DNA of 64,000 bases from Deroplatys truncata (taxonomy: Eukaryota; Arthropoda; Insecta; Mantodea; Mantidae). Of the stretch, positions 1 to 12,253 are shown in pieces. The position numbers and the translations under genes were made by a program. The notes beneath the pieces are model-generated. The model was given only the letters and a program-made list of their open reading frames with translations, did no database searches and was not told where the DNA came from. Numbering within the stretch: position 1 is the stretch's first letter; the number at the start of each line of letters is the position of its first letter. Location: positions 281,941,341-282,005,340 of the forward strand of contig CM060990.1 in assembly GCA_030765065.1 (NCBI GenBank). The letters are read 5' to 3'.

Positions 1-244
1 TATTATGTACTTACAAATATTTGCACATTAGATTAATCTCCATGCATTTCAATTTTTTTCTCGTCTTCCCAAAGCCTTCCCAAGATTAAACCTGCAACAA
101 AGAAATATTATATTTAGCTGTATAACATACTATATTTCCAAAAATATTGAGCCTGTACTCTCTTTTATATTCAAAGTCAAAGGTCAATACTTGACCTTGA
201 ACTTAAAACTTATATTTTAGAACTAAACCCCTTTTAATGCCATA

Positions 245-526
245 TCAGTTCCGAACGGCAACAGCTTGGAAGTCGTACGTAAGAGCGAGAGTTTGAAAAT
301 GAACGTCGTTACGGACTAACAACATGACACCTCCATGAGGAGGATCACCCTCATCCGGCTCAAGGTCGTAGAGAACCGGAGTATACCCTCGGAGATCAAA
401 AGAATCGTGAGGGCGAAGCTTAGTCTCCTGCAAACACACGACCGCAGGTGAATGGGAACGCAATAGAAGTTGCGGTTCCACCCTATTCGATCGTACACCA
501 CGTAAATTCCAGGAAAGGATAGCCAT
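245..526 (-). pseudogene. LINE copy A endonuclease fragment (N-terminus only)
   Basis: The 93-residue open frame starts MAILSWNLRGVRS and contains CLQETKL, the asparagine and glutamate motifs that open an apurinic/apyrimidinic-type (APE) endonuclease domain. It parallels the first 90 or so residues of the endonuclease at 26245-27015. The catalytic Asp-Asn and the SDH motif lie further on and are absent, so this fragment cannot be active. Confidence 0.85.
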
Positions 527-551
527 TAAGAGAAAGGGATATACTGTCTAC

Positions 552-1830
552 TTAGAAGGGCGGCTTAAAATAACCTTTGCTTAATCTTGTTCTCGGGCTT
601 TTGGTATGGATTTGGTCAGACTCCATAGGCTCCTCGAAGGGAGGGCCCACGCGCTCAGAGCCAGAAACCGATTCAAGCGCCGTGAATCGGTTCTGGGTGG
701 CAATGCGTGATGGGGGTCGCTCAGTGCGTTTTGTCCCAGGAGCTTCCTGGGACTTCGACCTCCGAGGAGGAGAAGGTGACATTTCGTACCGCGCGGACGC
801 GGAGGGTCTTTCAGAAAATCTACCTTGCGTAGTTTCTGCTTGGTCTTCTTTTCAATGAAATGTGACTTCAGCACTTTAGGACCAGGTTTAGGTGGATTAT
901 TAACTGTGCCAGGAATGGACGGCCGGATGGTTGTGGCTGTCAATGTAGTCATGTTCCAGGTCTGTGTTTCCGCATCCTTCCGGTGTACAGGCGAGGCAAC
1001 AACTGAACTAAATGTGCCCGATCGCAGAAGCGAATGTTGGCGCGCATGGTAACGCCTCCGGGCTTCGGCGAAGGAGAGTTTCTCCTTTACCCGGATCTCT
1101 TGGATCGCCTTCTCGTCCAAGTACCGCGGACAGTCGGTAAATGACGCAGAATGAGACCCTTTGCAGTTAACGCAGACAGGGGCTGTTGAATAGGTACCTT
1201 CGTGTCAGGGCTGGCTACATGTCGCACAGATGGCAATGACACTCTTACATGAGACTTGCGTATGCCCAAAACGTTGCCATTTGAAACAACGTAGAGGTCT
1301 AGGGATATAGAGCCTCACAGCAATACATTCGTACCCTGCTGAAAGGCTCGTGGGTAGATCAACGCCATCAAAAGTTATAAACAGAGTACGAGTGGGTACC
1401 AAAACCCCGTCGCGTTTAGCCTGCACTCGATGCACCGCTGTCACCTTCTGGTCTGCAAGATATTCTACCAGGTCCTCCTCCGATATACCATCGAGGCTAT
1501 GCGTGGTAACCACACCTCGACAGGAATTCAAGGTGCGGTGCTTCTCAACACGGATAGATAACCGTGGAGAAGCGTGGCGCGCAACTAGGACTTACTTTGT
1601 GCATCGGACTTGTTTTGAACCAACAATGAACCATTCCGAAGACGAGTGCAGGACTGAACCGCACCCGCAACAGCGTTAATGCCCTTCTGAATAAGAAAAG
1701 GGTTCACGTTCCCAAAACTTTGTACTTCTTCAGTTCTTGTAATGACCAAGTAACAACCGGATGGCGATGGTGCTACATCTGTTACAAATACTTTACGGAG
1801 CTTGTTAGTAATGGAGAAAGAGGGCTCCAT
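552..1830 (-). pseudogene. LINE copy A ORF1 (zinc-knuckle gag-like protein), broken
   Basis: This is the ORF1 protein of LINE copy A, an RNA-binding protein that packages the LINE transcript. The reading frame starts at the Met near 1830 (MEPSFSI), equivalent to the start of the intact copy. It then runs through at least three frames because of indels near 1590, 1200 and 1120. The zinc-knuckle region includes CFKWQRFGHTQVSC and CATCSQP. The C-terminal frame (581-1120) continues without the stop that interrupts copy B, so it shows the ancestral C-terminus better. The sequence is not functional as it stands. Confidence 0.8.
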
Positions 1831-2465
1831 AGCGAATGAAATCCTGCACCATTGCAACCGTCTCCGACCTCGGGCTCTGACTTCCCGGGCGTTACCCCGG
1901 CTTGGGTGAGTGGCTTATCTATACCAAACTCACCTCAGGGTCATACCTCCCAGAACATAGACAGAGGGACCCAATCGCCATCAGAAGTCAGCAGCTCATG
2001 CAATTGGCATCCCCGCGGGACTGCAGTTGAACAGCGGATACAAACATATACCCTACATGACGACTCCGGGTGGTGGGGATGACGCCATTACCGAGTCACC
2101 CAGCTGCGCACCCAGTGCGTGGGTATCCTTCAGACTGTGTCCGCGGAGGATTAAAATAAAGTGTAAAATAAATGAAACTGTGTGGGCGTTTCGCACGCAA
2201 GATAGGTCGGCGAAGAAGAAAATTAGATGTGTGAATGAATGGACGTGGGGCGAAATGTGCATAAATAGAAGAGAGAATAAAGTAACTATGGCGAGGGCGT
2301 CATGGAATGAAATGCACAGAACGCACGAGAGCCTACCTTGAGTCCCCGGTCACGAGAACGAACCCACCTCGACCGGACGGGGATGAAGGGATGAAAATGG
2401 CGATGAGTGGCTCGGGCACACCCGGGTACGCCAAACCCGTACTCACATAAGGCGAGCCCCTGGGG

Positions 2466-2999
2466 GGTCAGAGGGGAGTTATGGGCAAGGCAATAGGGGA
2501 ATGTACAGTTGCACAATTAAAACAATACTACATTTGCAGGCCTGCACCTCGCTATACCTTTCCCGGCGCAAGTTTAGGTGGCACTGTAAACAAAGTGCAA
2601 AATTGTATTCCTCTGCGAGCCTCTATGGCTGGCATAAATATGACGCCACTTAACAATGTGGTTACGTGAATTCTCATCGCCGTGTGAGTAGCTTCTGACT
2701 TTTGAACTCTGGATATATTCTACAATATAAAAAATGTAAAATGTGTGATATGCAGCGCACATTTAAATGACTAACCCCTGCTGAAATAAAACGTATTTGG
2801 TCGTCATTATCTTGGAATTGTTTAAAGCAACGTTAAATAAGCAGAATAAATAGTTTAATCGCTTTGCTTACACTTCTCACGAAATCTGGAAGGTGTGGAA
2901 GTAAAAGGGAGCACATTATCATGCAAATGTGGAACACACCTCGCGTTACCTGGAACCGTAAACAAGAGTAAAAATTATAAATAACTCATCAGAATCTAA
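2466..2999. other. Unassigned spacer
   Basis: This stretch lies between the 5' end of LINE copy A and the DDE transposase remnant. It is AT-rich with only short random frames. I recognise no gene, repeat or RNA here. Confidence 0.5.
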
Positions 3000-3965
3000 A
3001 GAATTTCGCTACGCTAGTAAAACTCTTCTTCCTCATCGCTACCGCTGGTCTCGGCGAGTTTGGCTATTCGGTCAACAATGGCATTAGATACGCCGTCTCA
3101 TTTCCAGAACGTTTCCTCTTCTCCAGCACATGACGTGTAAATTACTTCCACTTATCGGCATTGCAAGCTTTAATCCTCCTGAAGTAAGCCTCTGACTTCA
3201 CTTAATTTGAAGGTTCTTTTATTTATAGCAACGTGACCTTTCACAGGGCTCCACACAGATTCCATTGGATTCAAAACACATTGATAAGGCGATAGTCTCA
3301 ACACTACGTGACTAGCTTGTTCCACAACGGTAACTATAATAAACTTATCCTACTCTGTTAACGTTTGCTGCCTTCACTTGAAATATCAGCTCATCTTTCA
3401 TCATGCTCATTGTGTATGCGATCCCTTTGGCATCCATCCATTCGAAAATATCCTTTTTCAGGCACTATTTAGTGGGAACGCGTTCTAACATAACACTATG
3501 ATAGGATGTGTTATCCAGGATTAACACACTATTGGAAGTAAAATGAGGTAACACGTGATTTAGCCAGTTTACAGAAACTTCACCACTAATCTTTTCGCGG
3601 TAGACCACAAAAGCTTTAGATTCCATTAGCAGCTCCCCACCGTTCACAAAACCAACACCGCTTCCAATGTGGAGAAATATAAGACGCCTTCCTTTACCGG
3701 TTGGAATTTTCAGCCCAATTGTCAGTCCTGATAAAATGCCTGCTTTCTCGTTTTTATATTAGTATCTGCCCAGACTTTGGAAAGCGTATGACATTCGTTG
3801 ACACACGTTTCATAAAAAAATACAACTTTCATCCCGCTCGTATGTGTTCGCGTATTTTTCTCATACAGTACCTACGCCACAATAATATACCCTCGCAATC
3901 AACAATCAAATTTGTCTTGCTTCTATGTAAAAATTCAAACCCGATCTCAGCAGTGTGAAAGCTTG
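3000..3965 (-). pseudogene. Decayed DDE-type (Tc1/IS630-like) transposase
   Basis: Minus-strand reading in several frames recovers the family landmarks. They are a piece reading IGFEF near 3940, RKIREHIRAG near 3850, a central core at 3465-3647 with HVLPHFTSNSVLILDNTSYHS (second catalytic Asp in LILDN), and a C-terminal part near 3240-3290 reading LSPYQCVLNPMESVW, matching the catalytic-Glu region (NPxE). An acidic tail (GSDEEEE) follows near 3035. The order and spacing fit a single-ORF transposase of about 330 residues. Stops and frameshifts throughout make it a fossil. I could not place terminal inverted repeats. Confidence 0.8.
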
Positions 3966-4740
3966 TCCTCTTGAAATTGGGCAAGTCAGGATCACTGTTC
4001 ACCGTTCACTGTGCAGCGAGCACTTCAGTTACTGTGGGCGGCTCATTAGAGATCAGAAATGCGCCAGCTAAGCCCGCTCATTGCCCACAATGACGGCCGC
4101 TCGCAAAGCCTACTCAGCCGACTCGTCCTTCTTGTGCTTCGGATCCGCGTTTCGAACCGACTGGATCCGCGTTTGGCGAGTATAGGTTACCTGAGTGCTC
4201 ATTCAGTTCTACACCAGCGGGCATGCAGAGACTCGCCAGGCAACCTTGACCGGAAACCTGCGTTCGTGTGACATTGGAGTACGCGGAAAAGAGAATGATA
4301 GAAGGAATCAGGGCTGATGCACTAGAATTATTCGTTATTAATGCACGCTATTCTGCTATTTTATTTGAAATTAAACATTCTTAAAACCTCCTGGGAGCCA
4401 ATTAACGTTTTATCTGGTTCTACAGATTTACAATATGAGATTAACTGACTATTTTCACCAATTAATAATTAAAGAATTACATGCATTTTAGAATTTAACA
4501 TATTGCACAATCATATATAGAAATATGAAAAATACTTCAGTCTTTTGATATTAATACTTTAAACTAAATAATGATTTTTAGGTATCAACTACAACGCATG
4601 AATTCATAGTTTATTTCGAAAAGGCCCCCTGGTGTGAACAGAAATGAATTATTAACTACGTTCTATGTATGATAGGTATGCAGTTACGTGAATTTCGCAT
4701 TAATAGTCAACAAAATGGGCATTTAAAATGATTCAAGGCC
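3966..4740. other. Unassigned spacer
   Basis: AT-rich DNA with short random frames. GGATCCGCGTTT occurs twice near 4140-4175. I see no recognisable gene or element boundary here, though part of it may be untranslated sequence of the flanking transposons. Confidence 0.45.
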
Positions 4741-5550
4741 AGCTGACATTAACTGTATGTCTCTCTCGAAGTTAGCGCAGCAAGTAGGAATCATCTATGG
4801 GTCAGCACAAAAGGCGAAAAAACTACTCAAATTACGAACTTCTAAAACAGCAGAAGTGCAAGCCTTGAAGGAGAGGTACCCGCAGAGAAGAATACAGTTT
4901 TGCACCTGTTATCTGGAGTCCATGCGTAGCGGTAACATAAATCTACAATTTGTATTATTCAGTGACGAAGTGTGGTTTCACTTGAATGGACGAGTTAACT
5001 CTCAAAATAATCGCTACTCGGTAACTCAAAATCCAAAACTCGTACATCAAACTCCACTGCATGTTCCTAAGGTCGGTGTTTGGTGTCCGGTGAGTGAAAC
5101 TAGAATAATTGACCCTATATTCCTTTTCACAAAACAAATAAAGCTGCAGGCTACCAAACCTTAATTTTGGAACATATTTTCCCTCAATTGACAGATAAAG
5201 AGCCAATGTACGATATATTTCAACAAGACGGAGCTACAGCCCACACAGTTCGCACTTCTTTGGATGCAATTGCTGAGATTGATCAGTGTAGGGATTTTGC
5301 CCGCTCGATCCCCAGAAACGAATTCTATTGCGACTTTTACTTGTAGGGCAATTTGAAAGACAATGTATAAATCTAATCCCCGAGCACTACAAGAAATGCA
5401 AAATGATATACAGGAAGAAATAACCAACATATCCCAAGAAACATTGCAACATGTTTATGATAATCTGTTAATTCGCTGCAATGCTTGTCTTCGAGCACAA
5501 GGAGAACATTTCCAAGATCTTGAAAAGGTAAGCGATATAAGGGAGATTCA
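4741..5550 (+). pseudogene. Decayed Tc1/mariner-superfamily transposase
   Basis: The frame at 4757-5164 has an HTH-like start (SKLAQQVGIIYGSAQKA) and the first catalytic region FSDEVWFHLNGRVNSQNNRY. A frameshift near 5160 leads into a second frame with the second catalytic motif (FQQDGATAHTVRTSL, about 5219-5264). The C-terminal end is intact in the frame 5363-5566 (KSNPRALQEMQNDIQEEI then NLLIRCNACLRAQGEHFQDL). The SPD..P.DF segment holding the third catalytic residue, near 5300-5345, is scrambled. It is a typical insect cut-and-paste transposase of about 340 residues that has lost activity. Confidence 0.85.
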
Positions 5551-6119
5551 ATATTGTAATTTGTGAAGCCATAATGACTCTAGTTGAACTTGTCCGTTCA
5601 TCTTATTTGTTTCGACGCATAAGACGGTCTGCGCGGGGAAAGAGTGTCGGGAGGAAAGCGGCGAGCGACCGCGATCCAGGTGCTGTTAAAAGCGTGGCCA
5701 CTTAATCTGATGTCCCTGTATTGTCTCCTATAACTATTGCTTTAGTTACGGACAGTAGTTTGTTAACTAAGTTTTCTTTAGGAAATCATCATTTGGGCTT
5801 ATCAAACCCAAAAGTTCATATCTTTTCCTTCCCAGTGCTTCACATTTGAAGATTATATGAGAGGCAGTTTCGTCCTTTTTGTTACATAGCCTGCATACTG
5901 TTCTGCTCTAAAGATTCCCATTGCATGTAGGTGTTTTGGTAATTTACAATGTCCCGTCAAGATCCTGGTTATCCGGTTTACTTTCAGATCTATTGAGATT
6001 AAGCACACCTTCAGTAAGTGAGGAGGATATACTGCTCATCATTCTCTTACTGTGCTTGCATCCCTCTGCTTGAAGTCATCGCAGTTGGTAGTTATGATTA
6101 ATGCACTCAACAATGGTTC

Positions 6120-6500
6120 TTCGAACAGACTTTTAGGGATTTGCCAAAAACTGGTTCAGGTCCAGTAAATGTTTGAACAGATCCCTTTCTTGCCAGGATA
6201 TGTGCTTTTTCATTGGCTAAAATACCCTTATGTCCAGGTACCCACCCAAGATTAACCTTGGCGTGTTCTGCCAATTGCATAAGGCTTTTTAGGCAGTTCC
6301 AGACTAACTCAGATGTTATCTGATAAGTGATAACTTACAATTGCTTTTAGCGTAGCCTGACTGTCAGAGGAAATTCAAACGTTACTTCCTTTGCAGCCAC
6401 TTTTCACATTCTCCCTGACACAGGTTTCAATTGCATGAACTTCAGTTTAAATATAGTGATATTGTGATCAAAGACAACACAAATACCACACTTTGGTACC
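6120..6500 (-). pseudogene. LINE RNase H remnant
   Basis: Minus-strand translation around 6150-6240 gives LGWVPGHKGILANEKAHILA, the fourth-strand/His-loop region with the terminal acidic residue typical of RNase H in LINE ORF2. Further upstream, KCGICVVFDHN near 6480 looks like the first strand. A His/Cys-containing tail (GHCKLPKHLHAMGIF) follows at about 5890-5950. Multiple stops are present. Confidence 0.65.
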
Positions 6501-7222
6501 TCCCCATGTATTCCAGATCCAAAGTCCATTTTGGAGCAATCTGTATATCAGATTAGGCTACCTTCAGGATATTGCACCTTGTACTGACTCCATTCTAACG
6601 CCGTGTTGAATGCGTGTCAAATCATAATTTTTGTAACATATAATTACTCTCCATCTCAAGATAAGGGTTATTGATTATGTGTGTAATTCTCGTATACCCT
6701 TCGGTATTAGTGTTGTACCAGTTTAAGTTTAGATTGAGCCGATAAGCACCCAGAATAGTCTCTCTGTCTCTCTCTCTTTGATATATAAATCAATAGGAGG
6801 CAGGTCAAGGAAAACTTACATTGCGGCTGATGAGCACTTTTCATTGCCCCTGTTATACAAAGACAAGCCAACCTTTGAACACTGCAAAGTTTGTTGGCTG
6901 ATTGTTTTAGACTAAATTCAGGCCGCCATACAAATGACCTATAGATGATTATGGGTCACAACTGCTTTATACTGCCTAAGCATCATCTTTGGCTTGAGTC
7001 CCCATGTTTTACCAAAGGATCTTCTAGCTAGCATTAAACCCATTTTCTCTTTGTTTGTTATTCTTTGCAGATGTAAGTTCTATGTAACTTTACTGTTTAG
7101 CAGTAAGCCCAGATGCTTAACATTGGAGATAATCTGCAATTGTTCATTAAATAGAATAGGAGTTTTAAAACCCTCTATTTTTTATATGTGAATGGAATAA
7201 GTGCTGTCTTAGAAGGGTTTAC

Positions 7223-8100
7223 TCAAAGGCTTACTTCCTTGCACCACATTTCCACATATTTCAAAGCTTCGATCATTAGCTCAGATACAGTACTGGCATA
7301 CCTACCCTGGATGAGTATGACAATGTCACCAGCAAATCCTTGGATATAGAAGCCTAGGTCGTTCAAGTTCTCCATCAGATCATCCACAACCAACCCCCAA
7401 CCTGTGGGCATTCCCTGGCTGCAGATACCTGCCGAGTTTCTTAAGTACCTTAATGAATCTTCTTGGCTTCCAGCAAATTTTGATCCCCCTGCAGCAGGTG
7501 TCGTTTACCCCATGCTTTTTGGCTGCCAGGATTATAGATTCACATAATACGTTATCAAAACCAACTTCTATATCAAGAAATGCTTCAACAGTAATACCTT
7601 GATGGTTCAGTGAGTCTTCTATGCTCTTGATCAACTGATAAAAAGCTGACTCAATGATTTTCCTTGTTGATAAACATACTGATTTGGATTAAGTGGCCTC
7701 TCTATTAGTGAGGTTTCCCTACTGTGCTTATCAATAAGTTTTTCCGTTATTTCAACATAAATGATGATAAACCGATTGGTCTAAACGATTTTGCCTGATT
7801 GTGAATACAGCCAGGTTTGGGTATACAGACCACTCTTACTGATCTCCAAGATGTCGGTACATATGAGAATGGTAGACTCGTTCTTAACAGTCTGAATAGG
7901 ACTGGTGTTTCTTTCCCTTTCTCCAACAGAGCTGGGAAAGCACCATTTGGACCAGGTGATTTATAAGAATCGAATGAGCCTATGACCCAAAGGATTTTGC
8001 TGTAGTCAAATATCCTTGATGCTAGTCTCCAATCTTCCTCAGATGCTTTCCTACCAAGATCCGAGGTTGTAGAGATACCATATTTGGAATGAATGGCCAT
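7223..8100 (-). pseudogene. LINE reverse transcriptase fragments
   Basis: Three overlapping minus-strand frames build an RT fingers/palm domain. The first is 7747-8100, with SFDSYKSPGPNGAFPALL and VRVVCIPKPGC then SFRPIGLSSFMLK. The second is 7380-7634, with VEAFLDIEVGFDN (first catalytic Asp). The third is 7223-7411, with GWGLVVDDLMENLNDLGFYIQGFAGDIVILIQG in the palm. The expected Asp-Asp of the FADD box reads FAGD, so the active site is broken as well as the frames. Confidence 0.8.
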
Positions 8101-8937
8101 TGATCCTAGGAATTGTGCCTGAATAATCAGCTGAGCTATTACCTTCCCATTTTTGTATAAGTTCCATCAGGTTTCTTTAAGGTCCCTAATGGATTACTTG
8201 GCTGTTTAGCCATAATCCTCTGTAGGCGCGCCGAATCAGAGATATTATCTCTCATGACATAGCCTCCTCCAACAGTTTTCTTTTGCTTTCCTTACCATTT
8301 TAACATACATGGTGTTGGCTTGCCTATATTCTTCTCTATCACCAGGTTTTTTGCTTTATTAAACAATTTCCTGGATTTTTTCCAGACCACAGTTCTACCA
8401 ATCCTTACCCGCCATGGTGGAAACAGTTATTTGGGGATAGATATCATGATACGAGATTATGATGGCCTTTTGAAGATGTTCTGCGACTTCCCCGATTTAA
8501 ATGTATTTATTATTGTACGGTTTATTGACTTTATATGGCCCACAAGCGTCCTTACATGTTGCGCCCAATTGGTTAGCCGTGGGTTATGATACACTACCGA
8601 CGCCTTACTAATAGAATTGATGTCCATCATAATTTACATGTGGCCAGAGAGAGGCAGTTCAACAGACACGTGCCACTTCTCTACCATGGTGCTTATGCCT
8701 GGAGACCCAAGGGTTATATAAATAACTTCTCTTCCTCTCAGTGTTACAAAGGTGGGTTCATCTCCTCGGTTTAATATTATAAAATATAGTAATGACTTAC
8801 CTCTATGGTTTATAATGGTGCTCCCCCATGCTGTATGGTGAGAGTGAGTATCTGCACCAATAATTATCGGTAGGTTATATGGCCCACAGAATTATTCCAA
8901 TTTCCTCCAGTTCATCAGAGAGGGTGGAAGCGTAGAA

Positions 8938-9222
8938 TCAAACGGCAGGTAAGCAAGGCATGTGCACCTCTCTTGTGGCCCCTGCAGTATGATATTTTAA
9001 TCTTAGCGCTGTTAAATCTCTTAAACAAAATCCATTCATGGTAAGAACTTTCAAGTCATGTTTAACAGATATAAATGCTCTTGCTTTTCCAGAGTGCACA
9101 TCATAAATTATGTTACCTCTGAGATTACTTAGCCCTGATATCCTTCCCTTTACGAGCCAGAATTCCTGTATCAGGGCTACACCTATGCTCCCATTTGCTA
9201 GAAGCTTCTGCAAAGAGACCAA
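8938..9222 (-). pseudogene. LINE endonuclease fragment
   Basis: A 94-residue open frame reads ALIQEFWLVKGRISGL near its start. This corresponds to the QE(P/F)W motif around the catalytic glutamate of APE-type LINE endonucleases, and a later stretch (GKARAFISVKHDLKVL) matches the core of that fold. The start lacks the usual leading Asn motif because the element is truncated at about 9237. The downstream Asp-Asn and SDH motifs are not in this frame. Confidence 0.65.
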
Positions 9223-9237
9223 ATCATCTCATGGGTC

Positions 9238-11560
9238 TTACTCTGTTACGTCATAATTCAGTAAATCTTTGTTGCTGTGAACGAGTAGCATATCAACATT
9301 CCGGGGATCTAATCTACTTTCACAGCCGGTGAGTATTAAACCAGGCACACCGAGATTCCGCTCGCTAGCTGAACTGGATGCTGGAATGCTCAAAACGTTT
9401 TAGCAACTTTCACAAGAACAGGTGGAGCAGACTCATGCTTCTTCCATCATCCTAAGATGTCACTCTCTGAAGCAATGTCATCATCTACAGCTGAAGGAAG
9501 TGACATATAGAGATAAATTTCTCTAAAGTGTTCTAGTTACCTAGGATTTGCAGCATATTTTTGAAATGTAAACTGTTTGGAAGGTTTAGAAGGCCCAGGA
9601 CCAGTTTCAGCAATACCAGCGAAATCTGGAAACAAATATTTCTAAAATACAAATAATACAAAAAGGAAGCTTAAAATGGTTAAAAAGTCAGTGTCAAATT
9701 AACTCAACTATAAATTTAGCGCATAGAACATCAGTGTCCTTCATAACAATATTCGTGTCTTCTGGAGTCAAGGTCACAAGATGCCGATATGGAGGACACA
9801 GCTGGTGAAAAAGGTGCAATTGAACGTTGTCGTTCTCACTTGAAAGGAAGTGCCTTCCTCTACCTTTCAGTGCTGCTATAGGAGTGCTGTCTGAAGCCGG
9901 AGGGTTAAGATGGTCTTCATATATTTTGCAGCGCCAAGGAAGAATAAGGTGTAGCGTTGCTTTTTGGTCTGCCTCAAAGTCATCAATAGTTTCTTTGAAA
10001 GGAGTTAAGAAATAAATTAGCTCACCAACAGTAGCTTCAGCTATATTCTCAAAGGACTTCGATAGCCTCTTAGCTAACCCCGCTCTTTTAAAATATGTAA
10101 ACAGGGATTTACAATCATCAATTGTCTCCCTTACGCAAACTAGGTCAGTGTACACAGAGTAAATTCTGCTTAAAATGTGTTTCAGAAGTGTGCTGAAACA
10201 ATAACAAACATAGGAAAGCTTAGTAAAGTCCGCAAGGTCTGCAACAATATTCGATCCCTTATCTGTAACAAAGTGTGTAGGCTTCAGACGTTCAACTTGG
10301 ATTCCCAAACCTGCATATCGCTCCACTATTTCTTTCAAAGTATTGGCTGCAGTTTTCTCTTCATCGGAAAATGATGCAGTGAATAAGATTCTGTTTTCCA
10401 TTTTCCAACGGTGATCAATTGTCGTTACAGTGATCGTAATGTAACTTGTTTTACGGAAATCATCCATCCACATGTCGCTTTGTAAACAAACTCGCTCATT
10501 GAGCATAGCAAGTTTAAACCTTTAACATGATTTGTGGCAGTATTTTATATTTCAACAATGTAAATGCCAGAGTGATTGTAGTGTAAATTAACATTATTGT
10601 ATGACATTGATTTAAGATGTTTGTTAATTATAAGCATTGTTAGGAAATAAGTTTACACGACCTCACTGAAACTGACAATAGGAGCGGATAACAATGAGCG
10701 AGGGGGTGAGTTGTTTATCAATTAGAAGAGACAAGCAAATGACGTCAGATTAGCGCGCTTTTCTTTAGAAATGGAGGGAATATCTTCCACAGAGCATATG
10801 TGTTCGTAATTTTGATTGGATATAAAAATAGACGCTAATGTTGGCGCGTTTTATTAACCAATAGCAGCTCTGTTATAATCTTTAGGCATATCGGGGTGAT
10901 GGAGTATAAATTCCGTGCCAAAGACGGGAAACGCACAGTTTAAGAGAATCATTCACGCGTTACACGTCACACAGTTCAACAGAATCATTCACGGGTTACA
11001 CGTCGCGCAGTTCTACAGAATCTCTCGCGTCGTAAAGTTAGTTAAAAGATGTGAAATACGCGAATTAATAATGTGCGGCAAATAAGTGATAATCGTTACA
11101 TTCGAAAATACAACAGTTTCAGTAAGGCGTGTATCAAGAGTAATTATGTGAAATGAATAAAGTGTGACGGCAATAAAAGTGTAAAAACAAATTCTTTTAT
11201 CAGTGTTATCTTTTAGTAACCACTCCTTTCCGTTTACACACCCTGTTTAAGAGATTTGCTCGACTTGTAATAATAGCTAGCCGGAGGACAAAAAACCCAA
11301 CATTAAAAATAGTAAAATAATAACAGGCGCTCAGCAAATAAGATAACACGAAAGATACCGCGACAGATTATACCTCTGACTGTGTCAGCTACGACAACCA
11401 CTCTATTTTACAGTAGAGGAAATGGGGCAGAATCCCGCCTACACACAGAGCCGCATTTGCATATTCTGCAACAAGTGGCACAAGGGACTTCGGAAGAATT
11501 TTAAACCCTGTTTCTTGCGCTATGTTGAATGGTCGCAGATCTTCGCAACACGTTAATGCG
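9238..11560 (-). pseudogene. hAT-superfamily transposase, interrupted and decayed
   Basis: The central 270-residue frame (9694-10506) contains VCLQSDMWMDDFRKTSYI, FVTDKGSNIVADL and an alpha-helical insertion domain, the core of a hobo/Hermes/ZBED-type hAT transposase. The C-terminal dimerisation domain is readable at about 9245-9400 (SIPASSSASERN, then SRLDPRNVDMLLVHSNKDLL). The N-terminal side is visible at about 11410-11540 (LRPFNIAQETGFKIL). An LTR-like sequence (10528-11330) splits the N-terminal part from the core. The usual CxxH of the core reads CYCF, and stops occur between the core and the dimerisation domain. Confidence 0.8.
10528..11330 (+). mobile_element. Solo LTR (divergent member of the 37824 LTR family)
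   Basis: The segment follows the LTRs at 37824-39030, 41209-42423 and 48155-49207 along their length. Shared landmarks are a GAAATAAGTTTA block, GCGAGGGGGTGAG, AATGTTGGCGCGTTTTATTA, a TATA box near 10903, CTCCTTTCCGTTTACACA and TAGCTAGCCGGAGGACA near 11275. It is more diverged and shorter (~800 bp). It interrupts the hAT transposase frame. TAACA at 10523-10527 and 11321-11325 may be the target duplication, but the 3' boundary is uncertain. Confidence 0.7.
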
Positions 11561-12253
11561 GCAGCATCACTTATGGATACATATTTCTGAAGCAGGAATT
11601 TGGCTTTTCTTTTTTTCTGAGCTGCTTTTCAAACACTTGTGTCTCCTCATACTGGTTGTTGAATATTTTAATACACAACTTATTTATTTACAGTACACAA
11701 ATTTAGTTGGTATATTATCAACGCTTTCAGCTATGGTACTGAGCAGTTTGCATACGTCACTTTTTCCTTTACTTGCATTATCCTCAGTAACGATATGCTC
11801 ACAGTTGTCTAATTCATTTTTAATTTCAAAAATGGAAACCAGTTTGCCTTGATTTTCATCCAAGCTTTCCATGTCTGTTTTGCGTTTTTGACTCACACGC
11901 CAGACCCGCAGCATAGCTCTGGTAAACCTGGCTGCTTCTGCACTGCACATAGCGCTACATATCATACAACCCTTGTTCCTGCCTGGCGAAGTTTTGTGCC
12001 TGACGAGTGTGGTAGCTGTACTCGCCAGACTCATAGCGTGTGTCTGGCTGCCAGATCGCTTCGTATGTTCCGTGTTTCTGCACTGTATATAGCACCACTT
12101 TCCCTAATGCGTTTGCTCCTGCCTGGCGATAGTTTATGAAGCTTGTACAGCAGACTTATACTCGACCCGTTTCTGATCTATACGGCTCATTCCTTGTAAA
12201 ATGAACATTACATCCCACAGCACTTCTCACGAACTCGTCACATTGCACTTCAG
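11561..12253. repeat. Spacer with a short tandem duplication
   Basis: Between the hAT N-terminus and the HTH fragment, two diverged tandem units of roughly 115 bp lie at about 11930-12140. Each carries TTCTGCACTG near its start and CTCCTGCCTGGCGA or GTTCCTGCCTGGCGA near its end. Minus-strand frames across it (such as 11684-12034) have no recognisable domain. I see no gene here. Confidence 0.5.

Larger units (their letters stand above)
241..2465 (-). mobile_element. I/R1-type LINE copy A, 5' portion only
   Basis: This is a minus-strand relative of the full-length LINE at 23172-28941. It shares the 5' leader (about 1860-2465), ORF1 and the start of the endonuclease. Homology begins at the 5' end near 2465, where both copies share the leader next to a CATAAGG motif. 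It stops abruptly near 250, inside the endonuclease. LINEs normally lose their 5' end, so a copy that keeps the 5' end and lacks everything downstream of the endonuclease start implies a later deletion, recombination or rearrangement at about 245. No target-site duplication can be assigned because the 3' end is missing. Nothing recognisable lies in 1-240. Confidence 0.85.
5746..9237 (-). mobile_element. Decayed LINE with endonuclease, RT and RNase H remnants
   Basis: On the minus strand, in order, the sequence shows an endonuclease N-terminal piece (8938-9222), an RT (7223-8100), and a degraded RNase H with a Cys/His tail (about 5800-6500). This is the domain order of an RNase-H-containing LINE ORF2 (I/R1/LOA group). 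Many stops and indels are present. It differs from the LINE at 23172-28941. Its upstream edge abuts the end of the hAT transposase at about 9238, so ORF1 is absent and the copy is 5'-truncated. I do not see its 3' tail or a target duplication. Confidence 0.75.
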
